A stretch of DNA of 64,000 nt from Pseudomonas fluorescens (GCF_001307155.1 NZ_CP012830.1:5888501-5952500); one strand, 5' to 3'; positions 42,610 to 52,214 are shown, counted from the stretch's first letter. The notes: generated by a model from the letters alone, not told the origin. Numbers and translations are program-made.

Positions 42610-45433
42610 TGAGGGCCTCCTTGATGCGTGCTGGAGTGATAGGCAGGTCACGGACCCGTTTGCCGATTGCATGGGCCACGGCGTTGGCGATGGCGCCCAC
42701 CACCGGAATCATCACCACTTCGGCGATGCCCTTGGACGGATCGCTCGGCGACAATGGCGGGAGGATTTCCGAAGTCTGCGTCCAGACCGCGACGTCCTTG
42801 GCACGCGGCAAACGGTAACGGTTGAAGTTCCAGTCACCCTCCCCCGGTCCACCTTCGTACAGCGGCATTTCTTCCAGCAGCGCGTGGCCGATGCCCATGG
42901 CAATCCCGCCCTCGAGCTGGCCCTTGACCAGTTCTGGCACCAGCACCCGGCCACATTCAAGCCAGGAGTGATGGTTGAGGACTTTCACCTCGCCCGAACC
43001 CTTGTTCACTTTCAGTTCAACCAGCGTCGCCACGGGGCTGTAATAGGTCACCGCCGCGTTGTTCAACTGGGTCGCCGGGTAGGCAATGTTCTGCCGATCC
43101 AGCAGGTGGAAACCGGCGCTGTTCATCTGCGCCTTGATCGCGTTCGGCGCACCGTCGCCATACTTCACGGCGAGACCGTCGAGCGGTAGACGCTCGCGCA
43201 CGCCATTGATGCTGTACTCCGCCTCGGCCCAGCTCCAGCGGTTGAAACCGTGCACCGTCGCGCCAGTCACCAGACCGCGCTCATGGGCACGTTTGGCCAG
43301 CACCGCAAATGGCAGCGGTTCCATGCCGTTGGCGGTCAGTTTGCCGTCCACCCAATGCGCGTCTTCGCGGCGCAGCACATACGGGTTGGCCTGACCACCG
43401 AACGGCCCCTGACGCCAGATCTCGACGGCGGCCGGCCATAGACCGTGATTGAACAACACACGCGCCGCTTCACGGGTCGCATGGCTGAAGTAATAGGCGG
43501 AGTTGGTTGCCGACGACGCCGAGGCAATTTTGCCGACCCAACGCGGGTTGCGCAGCACGGTGTCCTGCTCGGCCTGGCTCATGAGGTAGGGGTTGCCGCT
43601 GCTGGTCAGCTGCAGCTCTTTCCATTCGGTTTCACCGGTCTTCACTTCACTGGCCGGGTTACCGAGGAAATCGGCGACCACCAAGGCCTGGGAAGTGGAC
43701 ATGCCGGTGCCAATCTCGATGCCGATATGGCGCAGCGTGATATGCCCGTCAGCGCTGAATTCGATACTGGCCATCGGCGCTTCGGAACCGGTGCCGAAGT
43801 CTTTCTGGCAAATGGCGAAGCCGATGCCGTACCAGTTGTCCGGGTCCTTGGCGTCCTCTTGTTTTTTCAACGCGTGACGGTTTTTCCAGAGCTCGTTGCC
43901 GGCCGCTTTTTCGAGAATTTCATGCAGGCGCAATGCACCTGCCGGCACCGCGCCCTGGGTGTTTTTCATCCCCGACAGCAGCACGTTTTTCTTGCGCAGG
44001 TCGATGGCATCAATGCCCAGCCGATCAGCGATTTCATCCACCATCATCTCGGTAGCGGCCATGCTTTGCAGGGTGCCGTAACCCCGCATGGAGCCGGCTT
44101 CAACACCACGTGAATGGTACGCGGTCACTTGCAGGTCGTTCTGCGGCATGTAGTAAATCGACTGTGCGGCTGTCGCACCAACCGCCGCCACCGAAGGGCT
44201 GTAGTTGATTCGCCCACCACCGTCGACGTTCATGTCCGCGCGGAAAATCTTGAAGCTGTGATCCTGTTTGTCGACGGCCAACTGGTAGCGAATGTCGAAC
44301 GGATGACGCTTGATACCGCTCTGGAACTGCTCGTAGCGGTCGTTGGCCAGACGCACCGGCACACCGCCGCCATACAACGCCGCCAGCGCCGCGTAGTAGA
44401 CAAAGATGTTGTGGTCTTTGGAGCCGTATCCAACGGTGTAGCCTGGATGCATGTTCAGCGTGCTCAAGCCGAAACGCGACGGCGCGATCATCTTCGCGGT
44501 TTCAGTCGCAGCCTCCAGCGGACACTGGGTCGCGACGACAAAATGCAGGGTCTTGGTCGCCGGGTCGTACCAACCGTTGCCGTTGTCCGGTTCCATTGCA
44601 GCCGGTTCAATCGACGGCGTCTTGTAGCGCTCGTCGAAAACCATCCAGCCTTCTGGCGGGGTTTCCAGTTGCTGCTTCATGCGATCGGCATAAAACAGAC
44701 CGCGCTCGGTCAGGTTGCCATGCAGGTTCGGCTGGGTGTTCCACACCGGACGCCGTTCGCGAATCATCGGAAACAGGATCGAGTCCTTCAGGCTGGCGAA
44801 TTCATCTTCATCTGCCGAGGTCGCCCCACCGACCCGCACGTAACGGAAACTGCCATAAGGATCGCGCGTGTAAAACGGCGCCTCGGCGCCGTAGCGGATC
44901 GCTTTGTCGTTGAACTTGAGCGTGTTCTTGGCCTGGCGGAAACGCTCGAAATCGTTCCAGATCAGGATCGCTACCGGGTGGCCGATGAACATCGGCACCT
45001 TGCCGATTGGCAGCAGCGGATCGGGGGCGTGGTCTTCAGGAAAAACGATGCCGTCCTTGTCCAGGTCTTCAGCGGTGACGATGCGATCAGGCTGCAATTC
45101 GGCCCCCAGCAACGACAGGTCGAATCCGTCATAAATACGGTCGGCGCGAATGGTTTTGAGCAACATCGCGTGGCCTTGTTGCTGTGGCCAGCCCGGCATG
45201 TCCTTGGCGCGGATGTCGCGGGCAAATACCTTGCTGCCGCAAACCTTGGACAATGAGTCGTTGCGCATGCGTGCCTTGCCGTTGTTGCCGAGCCATTGCT
45301 CGGACGGCACGGTCACGCTGTTTTCCATCAAGGCAGCCAGCGCCTGGGAGCTGAGCGGTGTCAGCGTCACGCTGACACCAGCAATCAACCCGCCCTGCAA
45401 GAAGGAGCGCCGGGATATTTCACGGTTGGACAT
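42602..45433 (-). CDS. Tat-exported molybdopterin-binding aldehyde-type dehydrogenase, large subunit
   Basis: 943 residues. The N-terminus has a twin-arginine signal (SRRSFLQGGLIAGVSVTL). The rest is a xanthine-oxidase-family molybdopterin subunit with two cofactor domains, including GVEAGSMRGYGTLQ, IEIGTGMSTSQALVVADFLG and, near the end, KGIAEVVMIPVVGAIANAVA with the likely catalytic Glu. It resembles isoquinoline 1-oxidoreductase/aldehyde dehydrogenase subunits. The substrate is not determined. It leads a four-gene operon that ends with the maturation factor XdhC, and its metal supply may come from modABC nearby. Confidence 0.88.
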   Translation of the reverse strand: MSNREISRRSFLQGGLIAGVSVTLTPLSSQALAALMENSVTVPSEQWLGNNGKARMRNDSLSKVCGSKVFARDIRAKDMPGWPQQQGHAMLLKTIRADRIYDGFDLSLLGAELQPDRIVTAEDLDKDGIVFPEDHAPDPLLPIGKVPMFIGHPVAILIWNDFERFRQAKNTLKFNDKAIRYGAEAPFYTRDPYGSFRYVRVGGATSADEDEFASLKDSILFPMIRERRPVWNTQPNLHGNLTERGLFYADRMKQQLETPPEGWMVFDERYKTPSIEPAAMEPDNGNGWYDPATKTLHFVVATQCPLEAATETAKMIAPSRFGLSTLNMHPGYTVGYGSKDHNIFVYYAALAALYGGGVPVRLANDRYEQFQSGIKRHPFDIRYQLAVDKQDHSFKIFRADMNVDGGGRINYSPSVAAVGATAAQSIYYMPQNDLQVTAYHSRGVEAGSMRGYGTLQSMAATEMMVDEIADRLGIDAIDLRKKNVLLSGMKNTQGAVPAGALRLHEILEKAAGNELWKNRHALKKQEDAKDPDNWYGIGFAICQKDFGTGSEAPMASIEFSADGHITLRHIGIEIGTGMSTSQALVVADFLGNPASEVKTGETEWKELQLTSSGNPYLMSQAEQDTVLRNPRWVGKIASASSATNSAYYFSHATREAARVLFNHGLWPAAVEIWRQGPFGGQANPYVLRREDAHWVDGKLTANGMEPLPFAVLAKRAHERGLVTGATVHGFNRWSWAEAEYSINGVRERLPLDGLAVKYGDGAPNAIKAQMNSAGFHLLDRQNIAYPATQLNNAAVTYYSPVATLVELKVNKGSGEVKVLNHHSWLECGRVLVPELVKGQLEGGIAMGIGHALLEEMPLYEGGPGEGDWNFNRYRLPRAKDVAVWTQTSEILPPLSPSDPSKGIAEVVMIPVVGAIANAVAHAIGKRVRDLPITPARIKEALNG

Positions 45434-45792
45434 GGATCATCCTCTGGACGGTTATGAATTCCGCCCATGTCGTTATGGTGTACAGGGAAAACCTCAGGAG
45501 CCCTTCCTCGCAATGCGAAGGGCTGAAAAGCCGAAAAGCTGACCTAATGGTTAACTTTATAGAATTTGTCAGGCCTCGGCAAAAGTAATCTATGGAGACT
45601 CATTGGAGAGCCTGTCGACGAATGGACAATATTGAGGACGAAAAAAAGCCCGCATGCGGGCGGGCTTGAAGGGGATATCACAAAGGAGTCAGATCAATCT
45701 AGGCCGGTCAGGGTGAAGACTTCGTGAAAGGGTTGTCATGGTTACGGAAATATCACCGCCGCCTACGCATGCCAGCGCCTTATCAACGCCCC
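45434..45792. other. Intergenic region without a supported gene
   Basis: Between the dehydrogenase operon and a small membrane protein. It must hold the operon promoter, but no clear -35/-10 pair was picked out. The only feature supported is the hairpin at 45646-45667. A 25-codon plus-strand frame through that hairpin is judged spurious. Confidence 0.6.
45646..45667 (-). terminator. Terminator for the leftward small membrane protein gene
   Basis: AAGCCCG / CGGGCTT stem with an additional CCCGCATGCGGG pairing option. On the minus strand it is followed by seven T residues. Confidence 0.75.
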
Positions 45793-46071
45793 TCACACTC
45801 TCTCACTGTGTCTTTTTCGTCTCGCCCCTTTACTCCATTTTTTACTTACCGACTTGCGAATGGGTTCAAGAAGAAAGAACAGTACATAGCCCGAGAGGAC
45901 GAGCGCGAGATCGATCCATGATTCAGCAATGGGGCCTACGAAGTATTCAATGCAGTATTTAGCAACGAACAGCAACGCAATGCCGCCAAGCACCATCAAT
46001 ATGAGCACTGCAAAATCTGAAAGCCTTTCCTTCAACTGGGTATATCTCCTGACTCTGTGCGGCAACCTCAT
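45793..46071 (-). CDS. Small two-helix membrane protein
   Basis: 92 residues from the ATG at 46071, with AGG eight bases upstream. Basic N-terminus (RLPHRVRRYTQLKERL), two hydrophobic segments (FAVLILMVLGGIALLFVAKY and IDLALVLSGYVLFFLLEPI) and a very basic tail (KKWSKGARRKRH). The frame extends to 46176, but the extra part is not helical or hydrophobic. Function unknown. Confidence 0.65.
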   Translation of the reverse strand: MRLPHRVRRYTQLKERLSDFAVLILMVLGGIALLFVAKYCIEYFVGPIAESWIDLALVLSGYVLFFLLEPIRKSVSKKWSKGARRKRHSERV

Positions 46072-46168
46072 GTGAGACGCCTGGAAATCTCCATTGCTCC
46101 GGGAAATCTGCAATGCTGCCGCAGAGCCATACTGGCAGTCCTGAGCAAGCTGTATTGGCGACCCGCGC

Positions 46169-46399
46169 TTATTCAAGGTGAATTCGATGAGACTTCACTT
46201 CACTTGCGTAGAGGGCCAGCCGTTCTTCGGCGGTCTCCAACACCTGACACGTCTTCAGCAATGACTGGGCATCGACCTCATTACCGGTCTGTCTCAGCCG
46301 CTCGGCAATGGCTTTGAGCTCCACCGCCGACCATCGCAAATCAGACGCAAGGTTCTGGAAGTCGCTGCGCAGTTCGTGCTCGGGTTTGTTGAGTAACAT
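46169..46399 (-). CDS. Small helical hypothetical protein
   Basis: 76 residues starting MLLNKPEHELRSDFQNLASD, all-helical with heptad-like spacing (VELKAIAERLRQTGNEVDAQ). GGAGGGA before the ATG is strong. Family not recognised; possibly a small ElaB/YgaM-like helical protein, but this is weak. Confidence 0.68.
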   Translation of the reverse strand: MLLNKPEHELRSDFQNLASDLRWSAVELKAIAERLRQTGNEVDAQSLLKTCQVLETAEERLALYASEVKSHRIHLE

Positions 46400-46597
46400 G
46401 GCAATTCCCTCCGCGTCACGGCATCTCTCGATGCGACGCTCTGAAAATCGTTTCCACTGCAAAAGACTTGATAACCCTCTTGTGCACTGGATGCAACTCC
46501 CAGATTTGGCACCTCGCTTGCGCGGCGAATCAAGCCTGCCGCCAGATCATTCGGTACAAGTCCAATCGTCGGACTGCGGCTTGACCTGATCGTTGTC

Positions 46598-46840
46598 TCA
46601 GCCTGCGAACGCTCTACGCCCGGCTTTCAACTCAGTACGCAGCTCACCGATAAAATTGGCGATCTCACGGACGCTGGACAGCGTCGATGTCGACACGCCA
46701 GTGATCAGCAGTGCAACACGTCCGGATTCGGGATCGACAATCGTGACCCTCAACGATCCGTCGGGATTCACCGTGCAGGTGCACGAGAGTGGATAGAAAC
46801 CGGACTCCACAATCTGGCAAAGCTGAAGAAGAGGAAACAT
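46598..46840 (-). CDS. DUF1652-family protein
   Basis: 80 residues with the pattern of the Pseudomonas DUF1652 family: FPLLQLCQIVESGFYPLSCT, a DGSLRVTIVDPESGRV strand region, and IANFIGELRTELKAG. These small proteins are widespread in pseudomonads and uncharacterised. Confidence 0.78.
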   Translation of the reverse strand: MFPLLQLCQIVESGFYPLSCTCTVNPDGSLRVTIVDPESGRVALLITGVSTSTLSSVREIANFIGELRTELKAGRRAFAG

Positions 46841-47085
46841 GGCATTCCGTCCATGGGGAGATAGTGTGCGGGAGTGTTACCTAACCTTTACAGGTTAGCC
46901 GACCCCGGCAAAAGCGAACGGATTAAGCTCAAAGTGTTAGGTATTTCGCACTTTGTAATCGTGCGCCCCCCCTGAAACGAGCCCCGGCAAACCATCTAGA
47001 CTCCAACGCAGAAGTGCTGAAGGTTCCCGCAAGTATTAGCCCTTGATAGCGAGCCACTCCCATCCAAATACCGAGTACACAAATC

Positions 47086-47838
47086 ATGTGTGAATCTTGT
47101 GATTCAAGCTCCGCGCCGGAGGCAGACGGACGGCGTCGTTTTCTCCGGCTTGCAGGACTAGGCGCCAGCGCCCTGCTGCTTGCCGGTGTGCTGCCCGACA
47201 GCATCGCCCAGGCCGCCGAGAAAAAGACCCCGCCTCCAAAACCACAAAATGCGATCAGCCCCGACAAGGCCCTTCAACGACTGATAAACGGTAACAAGCG
47301 ATATATCAACGGCACCTCAAAGACGCACGACTTCAAGGCCGAGCGTGAAGCCTTGGTCACCGGCCAGAACCCGTTCGTAGCAGTATTGAGTTGTGCTGAT
47401 TCGCGCATTGCCCCCGAGTACGCGTTCGACACGGCCCGTGGCGACGTTTTCGCGGTGCGTGTCGCGGGCAACTTCGTCACGGAGGAAGGCCTGGCAAGCC
47501 TGGAATACTCGGTCCTGGTGCTCGGCGCACCACTGATTCTGGTGCTGGGGCATGAAGACTGCGGCGCACTCAATGCCGGCATCAAGGCAACAAAGGACAA
47601 TGCGGTTTTCCCCGGTCAAATCCAGAAACTGACTGACGCACTGAGGCCCTCTATCGAGAAGGTACTCAAGGATCCGGGAAATCTGCTCGAGAATGCGACC
47701 GTGCAAAACGTCAAAGACACGGTAAACAACCTCAAGAAAGCCTCACCTGTGCTGACTGAAGCGCTGAGCAAGGGCACATTGAAAGTTGTCGGGGGCATCT
47801 ATCGCCTGGCCAGCGGCAAAGTGGATCTGATTGCCTGA
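47086..47838 (+). CDS. Periplasmic beta-carbonic anhydrase
   Basis: 250 residues. Zinc ligands Cys103, His156 and Cys159 with the Asp105-Arg107 dyad (LSCADSRIAPE, LGHEDCGA) define a beta-class enzyme. The N-terminus GRRRFLRLAGLGASALLLAG is a Tat-like export signal, so CO2/bicarbonate conversion is expected in the periplasm. Two extra cysteines precede the signal (MCESCDSS). It is monocistronic, with a strong hairpin directly after the stop. Confidence 0.9.
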   Translation: MCESCDSSSAPEADGRRRFLRLAGLGASALLLAGVLPDSIAQAAEKKTPPPKPQNAISPDKALQRLINGNKRYINGTSKTHDFKAEREALVTGQNPFVAVLSCADSRIAPEYAFDTARGDVFAVRVAGNFVTEEGLASLEYSVLVLGAPLILVLGHEDCGALNAGIKATKDNAVFPGQIQKLTDALRPSIEKVLKDPGNLLENATVQNVKDTVNNLKKASPVLTEALSKGTLKVVGGIYRLASGKVDLIA

Positions 47839-47845
47839 TGGCGCA

Positions 47846-47877
47846 CGATGCATCTCACCCGACGGTGAGATGCATCG
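47846..47877. terminator. Long perfect hairpin after the carbonic anhydrase gene
   Basis: A 14-bp perfect stem (CGATGCATCTCACC / GGTGAGATGCATCG) with a CGAC tetraloop lies between convergent genes. It lacks a T run, so it may be an mRNA-stabilising structure or a weak terminator. Confidence 0.7.
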
Positions 47878-47901
47878 CTTGTATTCGCTGGCGAGCGCCA
47901 C

Positions 47902-48078
47902 TTAGAGGGGCCTGGCTTTATCGTGCAGTGTTTCCAGCTCGCTCTCGACCGCGCTTTGAACATCCTTCCACTTTTTCGGATTATCTGGCAGGAGCTCGTC
48001 GCGGTCCTGCCGAGCTTCACCTGAGCGGCTTGGCTCAGCTGGTTTTTTAATACGTGGTGCTTGCGGATCGGTCCTCAT
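47902..48078 (-). CDS. Small charged hypothetical protein, 58 residues
   Basis: The frame begins ATG at 48078, eight bases after GAGGTGAG, and encodes a Pro- and Arg-rich N-terminal half (MRTDPQAPRIKKPAEPSRSG) and an acidic helical tail (WKDVQSAVESELETLHDKAR). Soluble, unknown family. The good ribosome site and normal codon use support it. Confidence 0.62.
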   Translation of the reverse strand: MRTDPQAPRIKKPAEPSRSGEARQDRDELLPDNPKKWKDVQSAVESELETLHDKARPL

Positions 48079-48180
48079 GGCTCACCTCTCGTACGCCCTG
48101 CAGTCGATACGTATTAGAAGTTTAGAAACGCCCCATGTTCAAAACCAGTACCAACCAGCGGCAAATTTCAGGCAAAAAAA

Positions 48181-48210
48181 AGCCCAAGCAGCTGATGGAC
48201 GCTTGGGGCT
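48181..48210. terminator. Terminator hairpin
   Basis: AGCCCAAGC pairs with GCTTGGGGCT (one bulged base), flanked by seven A residues on one side and TAAAAA on the other. It can serve the leftward lipoprotein gene upstream on the minus strand. Confidence 0.72.
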
Positions 48211-48366
48211 TAAAAATGCGTAAACCGTGGTAGGTGAACACGGACGCGATAATAGCTCACCACTCGAGATGTAACAAGATATTTACATCCTCTTTCCACA
48301 CAAAAAATCACCTAAGTCCTTAAATAACCACACTTTTTTAAAGGTCGAAGCTCGTACGTCGCTACT

Positions 48367-48795
48367 TCAGCGAGAGCTTGGCGCTATTGAAATGCCCTCG
48401 CTCGCATCACCGTAAATTCGAAAATGCCTGACCTCTCCGGCATCCATGGTCGTTACGACCTCGCGCAAGGAAATACCTATCGAGCACAGGCCGTTACCCT
48501 TCAGGTCTTCTCCTGCGCCAACAAAGACTTCCCCGGGCTTGGTGAAAAACCTTGCTCCTTCACCAGGTCCCACTCGCGCAACAAAATCACCGTTCACATA
48601 AACACCGATGTAGCAGGCCGAACCCAGCAAACCGCCATCACGCGTCACAAAAATCGTTCCGCTGTTTCCCTCGATAGGTTGCTGAAACGCAAAAACCCGA
48701 TCACTTGGAACCCGAGCGGCTTTTTCTGCTGGAACTGGAGAAGTCATGCACCCTGAAATGAATAAGAAGACTGCAACCCCTATCAAAATCCGCAT
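48367..48795 (-). CDS. Lipoprotein of unknown function
   Basis: 142 residues with lipobox FLFISGC (Cys16). The mature part is beta-rich: RVFAFQQPIEGNSGTIFVTR, IGVYVNGDFVARVGPGE and FTKPGEVFVGAGED, the pattern of small DUF-type lipoproteins in which a small protein domain presents a short sheet. One Cys pair (SACYIG, GLCSIG) may form a disulfide. Function unknown. Confidence 0.75.
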   Translation of the reverse strand: MRILIGVAVFLFISGCMTSPVPAEKAARVPSDRVFAFQQPIEGNSGTIFVTRDGGLLGSACYIGVYVNGDFVARVGPGEGARFFTKPGEVFVGAGEDLKGNGLCSIGISLREVVTTMDAGEVRHFRIYGDASEGISIAPSSR

Positions 48796-48957
48796 GTTGA
48801 GCCCTCGTAAATCCAGGCCAAGGCTTTATCACCAGCGAGTGAACAGGATAGGTCCCGGGATCGGGATCCCATGGCTGAATGCATGACAAAGAGTATAGAT
48901 GTCAGGGATGAGGACCTGATCGACGGCCGTGGCTGGCCAGGGTAATTTCTACGCCGT

Positions 48958-51585
48958 TTATCGCCCGCTCGGGCTGCTCAGCATCCATTGCATGAACGCA
49001 CCGGAAGACAATGGGACAGAGAAGAAATATCCCTGCCCGACCTCATAACCCTGCGTTCTGAGAATGTCACGCTGGGCAGCGTGCTCAATGCCTTCAGCGA
49101 CAACATGCAAGGAAAGCCCCTTGCCAATACCGATGACAGACTCGCTTAATGCGCGGCAGGAAGCATCGTGCTCCAGGTCATCCACAAAACTCTTGTCCAG
49201 TTTCAGCTCACTGATCGGCAACCGCCGCAAGTACCCCAGGCTGGAATAACCCGTGCCAAAGTCATCGATCGCCAGACGCACACCCAAGGCATGCAGGTCC
49301 TGGATGGTTTGCTCTGAACCAGGGCTGTTGCAAAGCAATACGCCTTCCGTCACCTCCACGCACAAATCGGCAGGCTGCAATTCATATCGCTGCAACTGCT
49401 CGGCGATCAGCCCTACCAGATTCAGATTGTGAAAGTTGATCGGTGACAGATTGATCGACATGGACGGGACCATGAGTCCTTGCTGGCGCCACTGCGCCAA
49501 TTGCCCGCAGGCCTCTTGCAACACCCATTGGCTCAACTCATTGATTAACCCGCACTCCTCGGCCAAGGGGATGAATCGCATTGGCGAGATACTGCCCAGT
49601 GTTGGGTGTTCCCAGCGTGCCAGCGCCTCTACGCCAACAAGACGCCCGTTCCTCAGATCGACTTGTGGCTGATAAACCAGGTGAAGAGCATTGTCAGCCA
49701 GGGTCACACGCAGCGCCGTCTCAAGTATCAAACGTTCCTGAGCGATCTTGTTCATCTCTTCGAGAAAAAAACTGAAGCTGCCACGGCCGGTACGTTTGGC
49801 CTGGTACATCGCAATATCGGCGCAATGCAGCAGGCTTTCCATATCCTGCCCGTCAACTGGAAACATGCTTATACCGATACTGGCCGACAGGACCACGGAG
49901 GTGCCGGCTATATTGGCCGCAATACTCAGGGTCATCTTCAACCGCTCGAGAAAGGTCGTGACCTGCGTGGCATTCATCCTTGGAAGCACCAGAACGAACT
50001 CATCGCCGGATAACCGTCCGACGATGTCCGCTTCCCGGAGCACACTGCGTAGCCGTTGCGCGATAACTTGCAGCAACTCGTCGCCCGAAGCATGCCCCAG
50101 TGCATCATTGACCTGCTTGAAGCGGTCCAGGTCGATAAACAGTACCGCCAGCCCGGTTTGCTCTTGAGCAACTTCGGCAATGGCCCGATCCGCCTGTGCC
50201 AGCAAAAAACTGCGATTGGGCAAGCCGGTCAATGCATCATAAAACGCCATTCTTCGAATCGATTCACGCGCCTCTTCCCGCTCGAGCGCCAACATGCACA
50301 GGTGCGTTCCCGCCGTCACCAGGTGTGCATGCAAGGTATCGGGACCGCGACATTCCCTGAAATAGAGTGCAAAGGTGGCAGCAATCCGGCCTGCGCCGTT
50401 GCGCACGGGAATAGACCAGCACGCTCGCAAACCAGCCTTCTCGGCCAGAGACTTGTAATCCGCCCAGAGCGGATCGTGATTGATATCCGTCACCAGTACC
50501 GGCTCGCCCCTGTAGGCCGCCGTCCCGCAAGACCCGGCAACAGGACCTATCGGTAACCCCTCGATCGCTCTCGAGTAATCGGTCGGCAAACCAGGACTGG
50601 CCAGCGGGTGCAGAAATCCTTCCGGGTCCACGCTCAGGATCGAAACGATGACTTCTGGCGCGATGCGTTCGATCTCCTGACACATCAGGGTCAATACGCT
50701 TTCCAAAGACTGCTCTTTCAAAAGAGCCCCTATCACCTTGTCCTGTAACACCTCGTGCAGCTTTGACCGGGTGATGTCAGTCAGCACTATGACAATGTTG
50801 TCGACCTTCCCTTGAGCATCGAACACGGGGGTCGACGAAATATGCACCCACAACCGTTGACCATTACGCTTGCTGATCAGTGCACTCGCTTCACTGGGCT
50901 CACCACGCAGGACTCTTTCCAGCACTGCTTGCGCACGCGTTTCGGCCTGAATATCGGAGACAAAGAACATCAAAGGCGACCGCCCGATGACCTCTTCACG
51001 GGAATACCCGAGCAGTCGAATGAGCCCATCATTGACATAGATGAGACGCGCATCGGCGTCGACAATACAGGTGGCAGAACTGGTGATATTGACCGACATC
51101 GACAGCAATCGGTGTTCGATATCTTTCATGCGCGTCTGCGTCACATCCTTGAGGAAGGCCGCATAAAGGATTCGGCCCTGCAAGGTGATTTTCGAGATCG
51201 ACATCGCGCCCCAACGCGCCTCACCATCCTTGCGCGTGATATGGATATCCCGGCTAGCGCCCACGATCTTGTTGACCCCGGTCTCCCGGTTTGCGCCGAC
51301 ATAACCGTCATGGTGGGGGCGTATGGCGTGAGGAACCAATCTATTGACATTGCTTCCCAGTATTTCTACACGGGAACACCCCCAAAACTGTTCGGCAGCC
51401 GCATTGAAAAACACCACGTTGTTCTGGTCATCAATGACCACCACGGCATCGACAGCCTGCTCCAGTGTTTGCACGAAAAAGTCTTCTGCCTCTTCACCGC
51501 TCGCCAGTCTGACTCTCGTGTCCATAATCGCCACTTTGCCAATGCCACCACGGCCCGCCATCCCTGGCTGCGTGTGAGGCGTCAT
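48958..51585 (-). CDS. DosP-like sensor: PAS-PAS-GAF-GGDEF-EAL c-di-GMP enzyme
   Basis: 875 residues: PAS1 (about 33-150), PAS2 (160-275), GAF (285-435), GGDEF (445-605) and EAL (620-870). PAS1 contains RPHHDGYV and GASRDIHITRKDG, aligning with the haem pocket of E. coli DosP: the axial His77 corresponds to His92 and Arg97 to Arg112, while Met95 is Ala110. An O2- or NO-sensing haem is therefore likely. The cyclase motif reads SGDEF (526-530) and the phosphodiesterase EAL (653-655) and DDFGTGYSSLGYL are intact. AAGG precedes the start at 51585; shorter starts are possible. Confidence 0.86.
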   Translation of the reverse strand: MTPHTQPGMAGRGGIGKVAIMDTRVRLASGEEAEDFFVQTLEQAVDAVVVIDDQNNVVFFNAAAEQFWGCSRVEILGSNVNRLVPHAIRPHHDGYVGANRETGVNKIVGASRDIHITRKDGEARWGAMSISKITLQGRILYAAFLKDVTQTRMKDIEHRLLSMSVNITSSATCIVDADARLIYVNDGLIRLLGYSREEVIGRSPLMFFVSDIQAETRAQAVLERVLRGEPSEASALISKRNGQRLWVHISSTPVFDAQGKVDNIVIVLTDITRSKLHEVLQDKVIGALLKEQSLESVLTLMCQEIERIAPEVIVSILSVDPEGFLHPLASPGLPTDYSRAIEGLPIGPVAGSCGTAAYRGEPVLVTDINHDPLWADYKSLAEKAGLRACWSIPVRNGAGRIAATFALYFRECRGPDTLHAHLVTAGTHLCMLALEREEARESIRRMAFYDALTGLPNRSFLLAQADRAIAEVAQEQTGLAVLFIDLDRFKQVNDALGHASGDELLQVIAQRLRSVLREADIVGRLSGDEFVLVLPRMNATQVTTFLERLKMTLSIAANIAGTSVVLSASIGISMFPVDGQDMESLLHCADIAMYQAKRTGRGSFSFFLEEMNKIAQERLILETALRVTLADNALHLVYQPQVDLRNGRLVGVEALARWEHPTLGSISPMRFIPLAEECGLINELSQWVLQEACGQLAQWRQQGLMVPSMSINLSPINFHNLNLVGLIAEQLQRYELQPADLCVEVTEGVLLCNSPGSEQTIQDLHALGVRLAIDDFGTGYSSLGYLRRLPISELKLDKSFVDDLEHDASCRALSESVIGIGKGLSLHVVAEGIEHAAQRDILRTQGYEVGQGYFFSVPLSSGAFMQWMLSSPSGR

Positions 51586-51771
51586 AAGAACCTTCAGACC
51601 AGGAAGGGGCCTACCATCGGAGCAACGCGCACTACTGTTTCTAAATCGAAGGGCGGGATTTATTCACTCTAGTCGCACCCATACGTCACTGCGCCCGTGG
51701 CTTGAAATCACAGGATAGCCTCGAAGTGACTGACCGACCGATCCAGTCCACCCGTACGACGCCCGAAAACG

Positions 51772-51800
51772 AGAAAGCCCAGCATCAGGCTGGGCTTTCT
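51772..51800. terminator. Bidirectional terminator
   Basis: A perfect 12-bp stem, AGAAAGCCCAGC / GCTGGGCTTTCT, with a five-base loop. It lies 16 bases after the DUF5329-like gene. Confidence 0.88.
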
Positions 51801-51815
51801 TGATTTCAGATCGAC

Positions 51816-52214
51816 TCAATGAAGCTGACGCTGCCTCTGTAGCTCGGTCTTCAGCCAGAGACTTGCAGGTTGTACGCCTGCAGGGCATCGCACTTCATAG
51901 AGGCTGCCACTCATGCTGCTTTTAGTGGCCGCCAGATCGATGAAGTCTTCTGTACTGCTGATCATGTTCTTGCCTTCGAGATAGTTCAGCTTTTTCTCCA
52001 GATGCGCCCGAGCCTGGGAGCCCGGATATTCGCTTCCGTTACGCACAAACCGACACTCACTGTGTTCGACAAAATCCAGCAAGCTCTTTATCTCTTGAGC
52101 GGCTTGTGGCGTGGTTTGAGCCTGGGCATTGGTCATCATTACGATCAGACCAATACCCGCCGCCATCAGCCACTGGCTGACGGGGCGAACCGTCCTTGCT
52201 GTCAGAGTCTGCAT
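51816..52214 (-). CDS. Exported DUF5329-like protein
   Basis: 132 residues with a signal peptide (membrane segment LMAAGIGLIVMMTNAQAQ). The mature part has FVEHSECRFVRNGSEYPG, HLEKKLNYLEGKN, FIDLAATKSSMSGSLYEVRC and a C-terminal WLKTEL, the pattern of the DUF5329 family. Two cysteines probably pair. GAGGAAAGG precedes the ATG at 52214, chosen over 52247. Confidence 0.78.
   Translation of the reverse strand: MQTLTARTVRPVSQWLMAAGIGLIVMMTNAQAQTTPQAAQEIKSLLDFVEHSECRFVRNGSEYPGSQARAHLEKKLNYLEGKNMISSTEDFIDLAATKSSMSGSLYEVRCPAGVQPASLWLKTELQRQRQLH

Noticed and set aside
44114..45256. Plus-strand frame of 380 codons antisense to the molybdopterin subunit
   Set aside because: It lies entirely inside a well-recognised gene and comes from GC-rich third positions; no ribosome site or family.
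45590..45670. Short plus-strand frame through the terminator hairpin
   Set aside because: About 25 codons, no ribosome site, and its end is encoded by the hairpin itself.
50812..51672. Plus-strand frame antisense to the PAS region
   Set aside because: No recognisable sequence; the opposite frame has clear PAS, GAF, GGDEF and EAL domains.
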